From the NCBI GenBank assembly GCA_044234005.1, contig JBIIJE010000046.1, forward strand, positions 1 to 18,847: DNA of 18,847 bases, read 5' to 3'. Positions 8,916 to 17,842 of the stretch are shown in pieces. The position numbers were made by a program, and so were the translations under genes. Under the pieces are notes generated by a model that saw nothing but the letters and a program-made list of their open reading frames with translations, searched no databases and was not told where the DNA came from. Source of the DNA: OLB11 sp044234005. GTDB lineage: Bacteria; Bacteroidota; Bacteroidia; Chitinophagales; Chitinophagaceae. Position 1 is the stretch's first letter. Every line of letters starts with the position of its first letter.

Positions 8916-9344
8916 ATGATTATGTCCAGATTTTTCTTATTAAGTATTGTTTTTGCGGTGATAGCGTTTTCATCACAAGCTCAATCCATCAAATTGCCTA
9001 GTTGGGTAGCAATGATTGATAATGAATCCACTAATTATTTTGAAGCAATAAAAGCATTTGACTATTACTGGAAAGGTAAAATTAAGCCAATCGAAGAAAT
9101 GGATTTGAAAGAAATGAATGAAATGAGCGCAGAAGAAAAGGAGGAGAGAAGTCAATATTTTAATTCTATGAGTGTTGAGCAACGCCATGAATATGATTTA
9201 CTTCAATATCATTACAAACGATTTAAACAATGGCGAAAAAACGTTTTTCCCTATGTTCAAAGTGATGGGAGAATATTGACTATGGTAGAGAGGATCGCTA
9301 TTTGGGAACAACAACAAGCTGAAAGTAAATCACAACAAAAATAA
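8916..9344 (+). CDS. Small secreted protein, unknown function
   Basis: This 142-aa protein has an N-terminal signal peptide: a short start, a hydrophobic core of about 15 residues, then SSQAQ as the likely cleavage region. The mature part is hydrophilic. It is rich in Glu, Lys and aromatic residues, with a charged helical middle (EMDLKEMNEMSAEEKEER) and several Trp/Tyr positions. I do not recognise a family. The ATG at 8922 is an alternative start two codons later and keeps the signal intact. The stop lies 5 bases before the next start, so the two genes probably form an operon whose products are both exported. Confidence 0.72.
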   Translation: MIMSRFFLLSIVFAVIAFSSQAQSIKLPSWVAMIDNESTNYFEAIKAFDYYWKGKIKPIEEMDLKEMNEMSAEEKEERSQYFNSMSVEQRHEYDLLQYHYKRFKQWRKNVFPYVQSDGRILTMVERIAIWEQQQAESKSQQK

Positions 9345-9349
9345 ATTTA

Positions 9350-12300
9350 ATGCTAACAACTATACACTTATCAAAAACTATGAAATCATCGATGCAGCGT
9401 GTTTCAAGATTTACTGTTTTTACACTTATCCTTAGTTTTTTTGCAACTTCAGTTTTCGCTCAAAACTGGACAGCCGTTCAACCCAATATGTTCCCAACAA
9501 ATGTAAGCGGGCAAATACATGGCTTGACTCGGGTTAGTCAGATGAAATTCCATCCAACTTTAGCTACAAAGCGCTATGCAATTAGTGCAAGGGGCGGACT
9601 ATTTATTTCCACCAACAGCGGTGCAAATTGGGCCGTAGCTCCAGGTTGTGATAATATGCCTACAATGCGTCTTGCATCGATATGTATTGATCACACCAAT
9701 GATCAGATTTTGTATTTAGGCACTGGCGATCATGATTATTATTACAGCGGAAACGGTGTCTATAAATCTACAAATGGAGGTACTACTTTCACCTATCTTG
9801 GTCTTTCTGGAAAGATGGTAGTAGATATGATTATGGATCCCACCAATAATCAGCATATCGTGGCAATCACCAATACAGGAATTTATAAAACAATCAATGG
9901 CGGAACTTCATGGATATTGAAATCAACCAGTTTTCAAGGAGATGATTTAAAACAAAAAACACCTAATTCTCGAGTCTTGTATGCAACCTCAACAGGTTCT
10001 GAGTTTTATCGTTCCACTGATTTTGGAGAAACTTGGACTCAAATAACTTCTGGAATTGTATTGCCAAGCGGTATCACAAGCGGAGATGGTTGTCGAGTAG
10101 CTGTTACACCAGCCGATACAAATATTGTATATCTTGGCATGGTGGCAAATGGAGGTACTTTGTATAAATCAACCAATGGAGGTACTTCATTTGTAGGTGT
10201 CAAAACAACAGCTTCACCTTATTTAACCTACTATGATAATGCTTCAAATTCATCGACGCAAGGAAATTACAATTATGGAATTGGAGTAGATCGGGTGAAT
10301 CCTAACATCGTTTATGTAGTGGCACATTGTAATTGGAAATCGACGGATGGCGGTGTTACATGGACACAGCTCACCAATTGGTACGCCGATTGTCATACCG
10401 ATATGCATCAAATCGTTACCAATCCATATAATAATAATGAATTGTATAATATGAATGATGGGGGTGTTTTTTTAAGCACAAACGGTGGTACGGTTTGGAC
10501 TCCAAAAAGTGATGGCATGAATGGTTACGAAATTTATCATGGTAATTGCAGTCCAACGCGAAAAGATATGATGAGTATTGGTACCCAAGATAATGGCGAA
10601 TTGTACTCAACTACCACAGGATGGTTTACAAATAGGGGAGGTGATTGGGGGTCTCAGTGTGCCTTTGATTTTCGATCAAATAGCTCAATGGTTTATTATT
10701 TCGAGAATAATAAACGTCGATTAGTGACAGGCTCCGATGGTACATATGGCTTACCCGCACGAGTGATAGATGTTGATGATATTGCTTTTCATAGAAGCAA
10801 TCAAAATCTAGCTTTCCTAGCAGATTCGTTTGTTTATCGAACGACTAATTTAACAAATACCACTCCAACATGGACACAAATTTTAGCAACTGGAAGAAGA
10901 ATACAAGCCATTCATGCAGCCTACAATGATGCAAATGTATTGTATGTATTAAAGGATGATGAAACCATGATGGTGAGTACAAATGCTTTGAGCGCAACGC
11001 CAACATTTACAACTTATACGATACCTACTGCAACTAGCCTAAAGGGAAGTATTTCAACAATTAATGCAACGCCCGGCACTGTTTACATTACAGCAAATAA
11101 TCGAGTTTATAAGTCAATAAATTATGGGTCAACTTGGACAAATATTACCTATAATTTGCCATCGGTAAATCATGTAAAAATTATTGCGGATGAATATTTT
11201 TCATCCAATGAATTAGTATTTATAGCAAGCAATAATGCAGTCTATTATAAAACCATCAATGCAACTTTTTGGACCTTGTATAATGCAGCCTTGCCTTCAA
11301 GAACAGAAGCGATTGATTTATCCATTTTCAATGATGGTACGTCTAATACCGCATTACGTTATGCAAGCTATGGAAGAAGTATGTGGGAAGTTCCAATTAC
11401 TTCATTACGTGCATTAGGTGCCAATTTTTCTGTTTCGAATCAAAATCCATGTATAGGAAATCCTGTTCAATTTACAGATTTATCAACAGGGAGTATAACA
11501 ACACGTTCGTGGTCATTCCCTGGTGGAACACCTTCGACCTCAACAGCTGTGAGCCCAACCGTTACGTATGCAACGGCTGGAACTTATAATGTTTCGCTTA
11601 CTGTAGGTAGCGGCACTACAACAAATTCTTCTACACAAACAAATTATATAACAACATTAGGCGCCAGTTTACCTTTGTCTGAAGGGTTTGAAGGTGCAAT
11701 GGATCCTCCAAGTGGTTGGTTTAATATCGACAATGGAAGTAATGGTGTTGCTTGGGCAAAAACTTACACAGCAGGTGGTTTTGGGAATTCGCCGAGTAGT
11801 ATGATTTTTGATAATTATTCTTGGAACAATGTTGGGCAAAGAGATGAATTGCAAGTCAAAAGAATAAATCTCTCAACAGCTACAAGTGCTCTGCTAACTT
11901 TTGATGTCGCTTATCAAGTTTTTTCAGGATATTCCGATACACTTATTGTCCGTGTATCAACTAATTGTGGTTCAACATATACAACTGTTTACAATAAAGG
12001 AGGAACGATATTGTCAAGTGCTGGCTCTGGGGGTAATAATTTTGTGCCAACAGCCGCGCAATGGCGCACAGAAACGATTAATCTTGCAGCTTATCTAGGT
12101 CAGTCTAGTCTGATTATTGAGTTTCAAAATGTAAATGGATACGGTAATAAGTTATACATTGATAATGTTAATATTGCACAATCAGTGAGCTGTGGTACCC
12201 CACTCATGGGAGGTACAATTAGTGGTAATACAAGCTTGACGGCAAACGTCTCATCTCCTTTCACTTTGACTGGAAATACTGGTAATTCAATTCAATGGCA

Positions 12301-13651
12301 AACTTCTAGCAATGGAGGTGCTAGCTGGTCAAATGTAGCAGGAGCGATATCTGCGAATGCAAGTATTACACTCAGCAGCGGTACTTATTTATTAAGAGCA
12401 GCTATTAACCAAACTGCTTCAACTTGTCCGGAAGTTTATTCTAATTCGCTTAGTTTAAATGTTGCTTCTCCTCTCGGTGATGCATTTTCAAATCCGTTTA
12501 TTGTGAGTTTGCCTCATAATCAAACTATCTCTAATGCCTCATTCACAAATGCATATACGGGTACGAATAACCAATCGTCACCTGATATTTTTTATCGATT
12601 TACAACAGGCCTTTGTACAGACTTTATTAAAGTAAGTACTTGTGGCTCTCCTTTTGATACTTATATTCATTTACTGAATGCCTCTGGTAATCAATTGGTT
12701 TCAAATGATGACAATGGCTTTTATTGTTCAGGTACGAGTGCCTCTTTACAATATGCTGTAACTCCTAATACAATTTACTATGTCGTTTTTGAAGGTTATA
12801 ATACGAATACAGGTTCGATTCTTATTAATATTGAAGAGATTGATAATCCAGTTCAGACGCTATCAATTAGCGCTTCAACACCAACTACAATATGCCAAGG
12901 TCAGGGTAGTACGGTAACATTAATTACCAACCCAGCGCAAAATGTTTTATGGAGTAATAATCAAACCGCCTCAAGCATACAAATTAGTAATGCGGGCAAT
13001 TATAGTGCAACCCTTACATCAGCATCGGGTTGTGTTTCGAATTCCAATGTAATTAATGTACAAGTTATCAATTGCCAATGTGCCTTAAACATGAAGGTAT
13101 TTTTAGAAGGATATTATAATGGTGCAGGCATGATGAAACCTGTTTTATACAATCAAGGAGTTTCTTCCAATACAAATATTACTGACGAAGTGACGGTAGA
13201 ATTGCGCAATTCAACTTCTCCATATGCAATTGTATATTCTTACACTGGCTATTTAAACACGAATGGTATCATTGCATGTAACTTCCCGTTCGCCGCAGAT
13301 GGGAAACCTTATTATATCGCGGTTAAGCACAGAAATTCTATTCACACATGGTCAGCCAATCCTGTCGTGCTGACCAATAGCTTTTTATATGATTTTACAC
13401 TGTCGAATACTCAAGTGTATGGTTTAAATGAAGTTCTACTTGAATCTGGTAAATACGGTATTTATGCCAGTGATATAAACCAAGATGATGCTGTAAACAA
13501 CAGTGATTTTTCACTTTGGGAATCAGATGCAAATAACTTTATGACTGGTTATTTATTGACTGACATCAATGGAGATGCTTCTATTGATAATTCTGATTTT
13601 CAATTCTGGGAATTAAACGCCAATGAATTTGTGGGTGAAGTTTCTCCTTAG
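9350..13651 (+). CDS. Large secreted multi-domain protein: BNR/VPS10-like propeller, PKD, Ig and PPC-like domains, dockerin-like tail
   Basis: A 1433-aa exported protein. The signal peptide ends near FATSVFAQ. The ATG at 9380 (MKSSMQRVSRF) would give a more typical signal, so either start is possible. Residues about 40-685 carry repeated Ser/Asp-box-like units (STNSGANW, STNGGTTF, STDFGETW, STDGGVTW, STNGGTVW), as in sialidase/VPS10-like beta-propellers. A PKD-type domain follows (about 689-770, with SWSFPGGTPS and YATAGTYNVSLTV). Next is a jelly-roll of the MAM/'choice-of-anchor J' kind (about 776-945), then an Ig-like region, a PPC-like domain (about 1042-1155), and another Ig-like segment (about 1180-1240, ICQGQGSTVTL). 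The end has two calcium-loop-like repeats, DINQDDAVNNSDF (about 1375) and DINGDASIDNSDF (about 1404). No catalytic motif is evident. A role in adhesion, binding or extracellular scaffolding is inference. Confidence 0.85.
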   Translation: MLTTIHLSKTMKSSMQRVSRFTVFTLILSFFATSVFAQNWTAVQPNMFPTNVSGQIHGLTRVSQMKFHPTLATKRYAISARGGLFISTNSGANWAVAPGCDNMPTMRLASICIDHTNDQILYLGTGDHDYYYSGNGVYKSTNGGTTFTYLGLSGKMVVDMIMDPTNNQHIVAITNTGIYKTINGGTSWILKSTSFQGDDLKQKTPNSRVLYATSTGSEFYRSTDFGETWTQITSGIVLPSGITSGDGCRVAVTPADTNIVYLGMVANGGTLYKSTNGGTSFVGVKTTASPYLTYYDNASNSSTQGNYNYGIGVDRVNPNIVYVVAHCNWKSTDGGVTWTQLTNWYADCHTDMHQIVTNPYNNNELYNMNDGGVFLSTNGGTVWTPKSDGMNGYEIYHGNCSPTRKDMMSIGTQDNGELYSTTTGWFTNRGGDWGSQCAFDFRSNSSMVYYFENNKRRLVTGSDGTYGLPARVIDVDDIAFHRSNQNLAFLADSFVYRTTNLTNTTPTWTQILATGRRIQAIHAAYNDANVLYVLKDDETMMVSTNALSATPTFTTYTIPTATSLKGSISTINATPGTVYITANNRVYKSINYGSTWTNITYNLPSVNHVKIIADEYFSSNELVFIASNNAVYYKTINATFWTLYNAALPSRTEAIDLSIFNDGTSNTALRYASYGRSMWEVPITSLRALGANFSVSNQNPCIGNPVQFTDLSTGSITTRSWSFPGGTPSTSTAVSPTVTYATAGTYNVSLTVGSGTTTNSSTQTNYITTLGASLPLSEGFEGAMDPPSGWFNIDNGSNGVAWAKTYTAGGFGNSPSSMIFDNYSWNNVGQRDELQVKRINLSTATSALLTFDVAYQVFSGYSDTLIVRVSTNCGSTYTTVYNKGGTILSSAGSGGNNFVPTAAQWRTETINLAAYLGQSSLIIEFQNVNGYGNKLYIDNVNIAQSVSCGTPLMGGTISGNTSLTANVSSPFTLTGNTGNSIQWQTSSNGGASWSNVAGAISANASITLSSGTYLLRAAINQTASTCPEVYSNSLSLNVASPLGDAFSNPFIVSLPHNQTISNASFTNAYTGTNNQSSPDIFYRFTTGLCTDFIKVSTCGSPFDTYIHLLNASGNQLVSNDDNGFYCSGTSASLQYAVTPNTIYYVVFEGYNTNTGSILINIEEIDNPVQTLSISASTPTTICQGQGSTVTLITNPAQNVLWSNNQTASSIQISNAGNYSATLTSASGCVSNSNVINVQVINCQCALNMKVFLEGYYNGAGMMKPVLYNQGVSSNTNITDEVTVELRNSTSPYAIVYSYTGYLNTNGIIACNFPFAADGKPYYIAVKHRNSIHTWSANPVVLTNSFLYDFTLSNTQVYGLNEVLLESGKYGIYASDINQDDAVNNSDFSLWESDANNFMTGYLLTDINGDASIDNSDFQFWELNANEFVGEVSP

Positions 13652-13665
13652 TTTTTTTCGCTAGA

Positions 13666-16266
13666 TTATTCATTTCGTAAGACAACTATCCCGTCGAAAA
13701 CATCGATAATTATTTTCAAGGATTTATCTATTTCGCCTGCAATGATTTTCTTCGAAAGTAAATTGATTAATTCCTTTTGAATCAGTCTTTTTAGGGGTCT
13801 TGCTCCATATTGTGGATCAAAGCCATGCTCAGTTAAATAATCTAAGGCATAAGATGTGTATTCTATTTCTAAACCTTGCTTTTTCAATAGATTTGAAAGT
13901 TCTTTCAATTGTATTTTGATAATACCTTGAATTTCTTTTTTTAGCAAAGGTTTAAACATGATAATTTCATCTATTCTATTTAGAAATTCAGGACGAATAT
14001 TTTGTTTAAGTACATTTAATACTTCGTCTTTCGTTTTTTCCGTGATATCATCCACATTCGATTCGTTTACTTCTTCAAAATTATCCTGTATAATTTGGCT
14101 TCCCATATTTGAAGTCATGATGATAATGGTATTTTTGAAGTTGACCAATCGGCCTTTATTATCAGTAAGTCTGCCATCATCAAGTACTTGCAGGAGTATA
14201 TTAAATACATCTGGATGTGCCTTCTCAATTTCATCGAATAAAATTACACTATATGGTTTACGTCTTACTGCCTCAGTAAGCTGACCGCCCTCATCATAAC
14301 CCACATAACCCGGAGGTGCGCCAACTAATCTGCTTACACTATGTTTTTCTTGATACTCACTCATGTCTATGCGAGTCATCATACTTTCATCATCAAATAA
14401 AAATTCAGCTAAGGCTTTAGCTAGCTCAGTTTTACCTACACCTGTTGTTCCTAAAAATATAAACGAACCAATGGGTTTTTTCTCATCTTGTAAGCCCGCA
14501 CGACTTCGTCGAATGGCATCCGCTACAGCAATGATGGCTTCATCTTGTCCAACAACTCTTTCATGCAAATGAGTTTCTAAGTGTAAGAGTTTTTCTTTTT
14601 CAGATTGCAGCATGCTCGTGACAGGTATGCCTGTAGCTTTTGAAATACTGGATGCAATATCTTCAGCATCTACCTCTTCTTTTAGTAATCGCTTATGTGT
14701 GTTTTTTGATGCATCTAATTCTTGCATCCATTTTTCTAACTGTGTTTCTTGGTCTTTTATCTTACCATATCTTATTTCAGCTACTTTGCCGAAATCGCCA
14801 TTTCTTTCAGCTTGGTCAGCTTGTACTTTAAAGTCTTCAATCAATGTTCTGGCATTCTGGATTTTATCAACTTGCTCTTTTTCATGAAGCCAACGTTGTT
14901 TGAAAGTATCGCGTTGTTCACTCAGGTTTGCAATTTCTTCGCTTAATTCGGATAGCTTTTTTTCGTCTTTTTCGCGTTTAATCGCTTCACGTTCTATTTC
15001 TAATTGTCTCAATCTTCTTTCTAACTCATCCAATTCTTCTGGCATTGAGTTCATTTCTAGTTTGAGTTTAGCCGCACTTTCATCAATTAAATCAATGGCT
15101 TTATCTGGTAAAAATCTATCAGAAATATACCGGCTTGATAATTCTACAGCAGCGATTATTGCTTCGTCTTTAATTCGCACATGATGATGAGCTTCGTATT
15201 TATCTTTGATACCACGTAAAATTGAAATGGCATCTTCAACACTCGGTTCGTCAATCATTACGCGTTGGAAGCGTCTTTCGAGTGCTTTGTCTTTTTCGAA
15301 ATACTTTTGATATTCATTCAATGTTGTTGCGCCAATCGCTCGCAACTCACCACGTGCTAATGCAGGTTTTAATATATTCGCAGCATCCATGGCACTTTCT
15401 CCACCACCGCCTGCACCTACCAAAGTATGTATTTCGTCGATGAAAAGAATAATTTGTCCGTCGCTTTCTGTTACTTCTTTAATAACAGCTTTCAATCTTT
15501 CTTCAAATTCACCTTTATATTTGGCGCCAGCAATAAGCTGCCCCATATCTAGCGAATAAATGATTTTGGAACTAAGATTGTCAGGGATATCACCATTCAC
15601 AATTCTGTGCGCTAAGCCTTCTACAATAGCGGTTTTACCAACGCCTGGTTCGCCAACTAACATGGGGTTGTTTTTGCTTCTGCGTGAAAGAATGTGTAAG
15701 GTTCTTCTTATTTCTTCGTCTCTACCAATTACAGGATCAAGTTTACCTGCACTTGCTAATTCGTTTAAATTTTTTGCGAATTTATTCAACCAATTGTAAT
15801 TGCCTTCTGCTGTTTGGCTATCTATTTTACTTCCTTTTCTGCTTTCTTTGATACTGGCTTTTAAACTTTTTTCGTTCAGGCCAGCGTCTTTTAGTATTGC
15901 TGATACTTCATCATTATTACTGAGTAAGCCTAATAGGAGGTGCTCGAGCGAAATAAATTCATCGCCGAATTCTTTTAAAAAGCTTCCCGCTTTTAGAATG
16001 GCTGTATTAAGTTCCCTCGAAATACTTTGCCCGCTATCATTGCTAACGGTAGGAAGTTTCTGAATTAGTTGTTTTAATTTTTGTTCAATGAATGAGATGT
16101 TCACACCATTCTTTTTCAAAAGAAATTCGATGGAATTTTCATCACTGCTTAGCATGCTTTGCAAAACGTGTGATGTTTCTATTTGTGCGTGTTGCTGATT
16201 GAATGCAAGTTGTTGAGCTTGTGCTAACACTTCTTGCGATTTCATGGTTAAGTTATTTAGATTCAT
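13666..16266 (-). CDS. clpB: ATP-dependent disaggregase ClpB (Hsp104 family)
   Basis: This AAA+ chaperone, 866 aa from the chosen start, resolubilises aggregated proteins together with DnaK. The start at 16266 gives MNLNNLTMKSQEVLAQA, the usual ClpB beginning; the frame stays open upstream to 16311, but that adds 15 atypical residues. The Clp_N repeats fill about 1-145. The first AAA module has Walker A GEPGVGKT (205-212) and Walker B LFIDEIHT (Asp/Glu 277-278). A long charged coiled-coil middle domain (about 405-530), diagnostic of ClpB over ClpA/ClpC, follows. The second AAA module has Walker A GTTGVGKT (606-613), GAPPGYVGYDEGG and Walker B LFDEIEKAHP. It converges on the secreted-protein gene, with only 14 bases between the stops and no clear terminator there. 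Confidence 0.97.
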   Translation of the reverse strand: MNLNNLTMKSQEVLAQAQQLAFNQQHAQIETSHVLQSMLSSDENSIEFLLKKNGVNISFIEQKLKQLIQKLPTVSNDSGQSISRELNTAILKAGSFLKEFGDEFISLEHLLLGLLSNNDEVSAILKDAGLNEKSLKASIKESRKGSKIDSQTAEGNYNWLNKFAKNLNELASAGKLDPVIGRDEEIRRTLHILSRRSKNNPMLVGEPGVGKTAIVEGLAHRIVNGDIPDNLSSKIIYSLDMGQLIAGAKYKGEFEERLKAVIKEVTESDGQIILFIDEIHTLVGAGGGGESAMDAANILKPALARGELRAIGATTLNEYQKYFEKDKALERRFQRVMIDEPSVEDAISILRGIKDKYEAHHHVRIKDEAIIAAVELSSRYISDRFLPDKAIDLIDESAAKLKLEMNSMPEELDELERRLRQLEIEREAIKREKDEKKLSELSEEIANLSEQRDTFKQRWLHEKEQVDKIQNARTLIEDFKVQADQAERNGDFGKVAEIRYGKIKDQETQLEKWMQELDASKNTHKRLLKEEVDAEDIASSISKATGIPVTSMLQSEKEKLLHLETHLHERVVGQDEAIIAVADAIRRSRAGLQDEKKPIGSFIFLGTTGVGKTELAKALAEFLFDDESMMTRIDMSEYQEKHSVSRLVGAPPGYVGYDEGGQLTEAVRRKPYSVILFDEIEKAHPDVFNILLQVLDDGRLTDNKGRLVNFKNTIIIMTSNMGSQIIQDNFEEVNESNVDDITEKTKDEVLNVLKQNIRPEFLNRIDEIIMFKPLLKKEIQGIIKIQLKELSNLLKKQGLEIEYTSYALDYLTEHGFDPQYGARPLKRLIQKELINLLSKKIIAGEIDKSLKIIIDVFDGIVVLRNE

Positions 16267-16482
16267 ATTTTTAAATGGTATTTGGCTATTGGATTGCAAA
16301 GCGTAAGCCAAGTATATTTATTAAGCTTTTTTGTCATAAAAATCATAGGTAATCTGACGATAAGACTTGTAAGTAAAAAGAAGTATGATAAAAGTGCAGT
16401 TATTGATTTGCTAAGCTAAGTGGCTTGAAAAACATTATACAATTTTTAAATTCTTGTTGCAACTTGGCTTTATATTTACGAC

Positions 16483-16728
16483 ATGGTATTTCAACGTAAA
16501 GTATATTATCGAGATGAAAAGTGTTTAAATTGTGGCTATCCAATAATTGGTAATTTTTGTGGAGAGTGCGGGCAGAAAGCGCACTTACATAAAGATAATT
16601 TAGGGCATATGATTGTTCATTTTATTGGAGATTGTTTTCATTATGACAATAAGTTTTGGCGCACACTAAAAATACTATTTACAAAACCAGGTCTTATCAC
16701 GCTTGAATACATTCAAGGGAGGAGGTGA
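16483..16728 (+). CDS. DUF3667-type protein, N-terminal fragment with zinc ribbon (frameshifted gene)
   Basis: This 81-aa frame is the first part of a DUF3667-like protein. It has a zinc ribbon of four cysteines (C14, C17, C26, C29; CLNCGYP and CGECGQKA) and then the family's typical helix ending in KPGLITLEYIQGRR, where it stops at TGA. Family members continue from this 'EYI-G-R/K' motif straight into a membrane region that begins like YLNPIQLY. That is exactly what the next frame encodes, shifted by -1. So this is half of one gene of about 340 codons. A TATATTTA box 5 bases before the ATG may be the promoter, giving an almost leaderless message. The gene is divergent from clpB. Confidence 0.75.
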   Translation: MVFQRKVYYRDEKCLNCGYPIIGNFCGECGQKAHLHKDNLGHMIVHFIGDCFHYDNKFWRTLKILFTKPGLITLEYIQGRR

Positions 16729-16736
16729 AATATTTG
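16718..16736 (+). other. -1 frameshift point or reinitiation site in the DUF3667 gene
   Basis: GGGAGGAGGTGAAATATTTG holds the end of the first frame (TGA at 16726) and a GTG (16725) that opens the second frame in a GTGA overlap. The AGGAGGTGA tract matches the canonical anti-Shine-Dalgarno partner, which is rare before genes here. An in-frame TTG at 16734 lies 8 bases after AGGAGG, a normal spacing for initiation. A -1 slip would give the expected uninterrupted product GRRVKYLNP. Confidence 0.6.
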
Positions 16737-17504
16737 AATCCAATTCAACTTTACATATTTGTAACGACTCTATTTTTTTTATTTCTATTTTCTACAACCG
16801 ACTCAAAAGATGAAGTTTCTGAGGAACAAGACACTAGTATGGTAACGGTGTCAAGTGTTGTTAATCTTAATTATAAGGTTGATTCGACTCAGGAAGCAGT
16901 GTTGAATGATGTGCAAGACTCTATTCTTTCCGAATTAAATGAAACGATGGTGCAAGGTGGAAGTGCAAAAAGTAAAATAGGAATTAGTAAATGGTCCCCA
17001 TCTGAAATTAATTTGAAGGCTTATGATTCTGTTCAAAATAATCTACCTGATTCTTTAAAAGATAGTTATTGGAAACGTAAATTGAGGAGAGCTATCTATA
17101 GAGATGGCGATAATTTCGGGGATTTAATACTTCATAATTTTCCGAAGATGTTTTTTTTACTGCTTCCTATATTTGCATTTATACTTATGATACTTTTTCG
17201 GAAACAGAAGTATTACTATGTCGACCATTTAATATTTGGCCTTCATTTTCACGCAGTTTTATTTTTTATTCTTGGTATTGAGTCTGTCATAACCTATTTT
17301 ATTTCCAACGAAGTAATTATAAATGCGATCACTTTTTGCTCGGGTGTTGGTATTATTATTTATTTATTCTTCTCTTTGAAGCGCGTTTATCCTTCGCCTT
17401 TATATAAAATTGTTTTCAAACAAATAGCTTTATTCTTTTTGTATTTAATCATGTTTCGTTTGTGCTTTGTCTTACTATTAATTGCGTTGTTGTTATTTGC
17501 TTAA
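16725..17504 (+). CDS. DUF3667-type protein, C-terminal membrane fragment (frameshifted gene)
   Basis: This frame of up to 259 codons continues the zinc-ribbon fragment. It starts at the membrane segment YLNPIQLYIFVTTLFF, typical of the middle of DUF3667 proteins. A polar, probably periplasmic or cytoplasmic loop follows (about residues 27-140, rich in Ser, Asp, Val). Then come four more hydrophobic segments near 146-162, 167-190, 196-215 and 230-258. The C-terminus is entirely hydrophobic (ending LLLFA). No catalytic motif is visible, and I know of no established function for the family. Whether this half is made, by -1 slipping or by reinitiation at GTG 16725 or TTG 16734, is unknown. A simple dead gene is equally possible, although the rest of the frame shows no further damage. 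Confidence 0.7.
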   Translation: MKYLNPIQLYIFVTTLFFLFLFSTTDSKDEVSEEQDTSMVTVSSVVNLNYKVDSTQEAVLNDVQDSILSELNETMVQGGSAKSKIGISKWSPSEINLKAYDSVQNNLPDSLKDSYWKRKLRRAIYRDGDNFGDLILHNFPKMFFLLLPIFAFILMILFRKQKYYYVDHLIFGLHFHAVLFFILGIESVITYFISNEVIINAITFCSGVGIIIYLFFSLKRVYPSPLYKIVFKQIALFFLYLIMFRLCFVLLLIALLLFA

Positions 17505-17563
17505 TTGCATTTTTCTTACTGATCAGCTAGCTTGTCAATAGCGTATTTTGTGATTAAACGATT

Positions 17564-17591
17564 TCTCGTTTGAAAAGGATCGAAAACGAGA
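17564..17591. repeat. Hairpin of the TCTCGT/ACGAGA family upstream of the tRNA-Asp array
   Basis: TCTCGTTT pairs perfectly with AAACGAGA across a 12-base loop. No T-run follows. It lies 60 bases past the DUF3667 stop and shares its core with the hairpins inside the tRNA remnants. The 17505-17625 stretch contains nothing else that I can identify. Confidence 0.6.
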
Positions 17592-17625
17592 GTTATTGTT
17601 GCAGCTTTATACGATATAAAAAAAT

Positions 17626-17655
17626 TTTGTTGAACTAAATTCTTGCTTATATTTG
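17626..17655 (+). promoter_or_regulatory. Bacteroidota-type promoter of the tRNA-Asp region
   Basis: TTTG (17626-17629), an 18-base spacer and TATATTTG (17648-17655) match the TTTG / TAnnTTTG promoter pattern of the phylum. Transcription would begin near 17662 and run through the pseudo-tRNA into the intact tRNA-Asp. This is the best promoter match I saw in the window. Confidence 0.65.
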
Positions 17656-17697
17656 CACACCTTCAGAAAATTTTTAAAGGTAGATGAATTGGTAGTT

Positions 17698-17715
17698 TCT
17701 CATCTTTTAACGAGA
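17698..17715. repeat. Imperfect TCTCGT/ACGAGA-family hairpin in the D-loop of the pseudo-tRNA
   Basis: TCTCAT, a six-base loop (CTTTTA) and ACGAGA, with one A-C mismatch in the stem. It sits exactly between the two sides of the tRNA D-stem. Confidence 0.55.
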
Positions 17716-17735
17716 TTAGAATGCCCCCTGTCACG

Positions 17736-17756
17736 GTCTCGTTTTGAGAACGAGAC
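17736..17756. repeat. TCTCGT/ACGAGA hairpin in pseudo-tRNA copy 1
   Basis: GTCTCGTT pairs with AACGAGAC (8 bp) around a TTGAG loop. The same 19-base core occurs at 18578-18596 in tRNA fragment 3 at the identical tRNA position. Confidence 0.8.
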
Positions 17757-17815
17757 GGGTTCGAGTCCTCCCTCTTTCGATGAGAGTTTAAATAATATCG
17801 AAAAATTAGTTCTTT

Positions 17816-17835
17816 AATGCTTTAATAAGCATTTT
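17816..17835 (+). terminator. Hairpin with short T-run between pseudo-tRNA and tRNA-Asp
   Basis: AATGCTT, a TAAT loop and AAGCATT form a perfect 7-bp stem followed by two more T. The T-run is short, so it could instead be a processing site between the two tRNA-like parts of one transcript. Confidence 0.35.
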
Positions 17836-17842
17836 AAATATT

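Larger units (their letters stand above)
17686..17786 (+). pseudogene. tRNA-Asp pseudogene with hairpins replacing the D-loop and anticodon-3'/variable segments
   Basis: Pieces match the intact tRNA-Asp at 17843. GAATTGGTAGTT (one mismatch) matches the acceptor and D-stem, TTAGAATGCC the D-stem 3' side, CCCTGTCACGG the anticodon loop (one G lost just before it), and CGGGTTCGAGTCC the T-arm. Between these pieces, native bases are replaced by hairpins. CAGCTGG of the D-loop has become an 18-base imperfect hairpin (17698-17715). CGGAGGTCG has become TCTCGTTTTGAGAACGAGA (17737-17755). The 3' acceptor is replaced by CCTCTTTCGATGAGAG-like sequence with a short CTCT/AGAG stem. It cannot fold as a normal tRNA. 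Confidence 0.75.

Noticed and set aside
14363..16063. Series of plus-strand open frames opposite clpB
   Set aside because: They are antisense shadows of a strongly conserved gene, with no motifs of their own.
16267..16311. Fifteen-residue N-terminal extension of ClpB
   Set aside because: The family begins at MNLNNLTMKSQ-type sequence; the extension is unlike any ClpB start.
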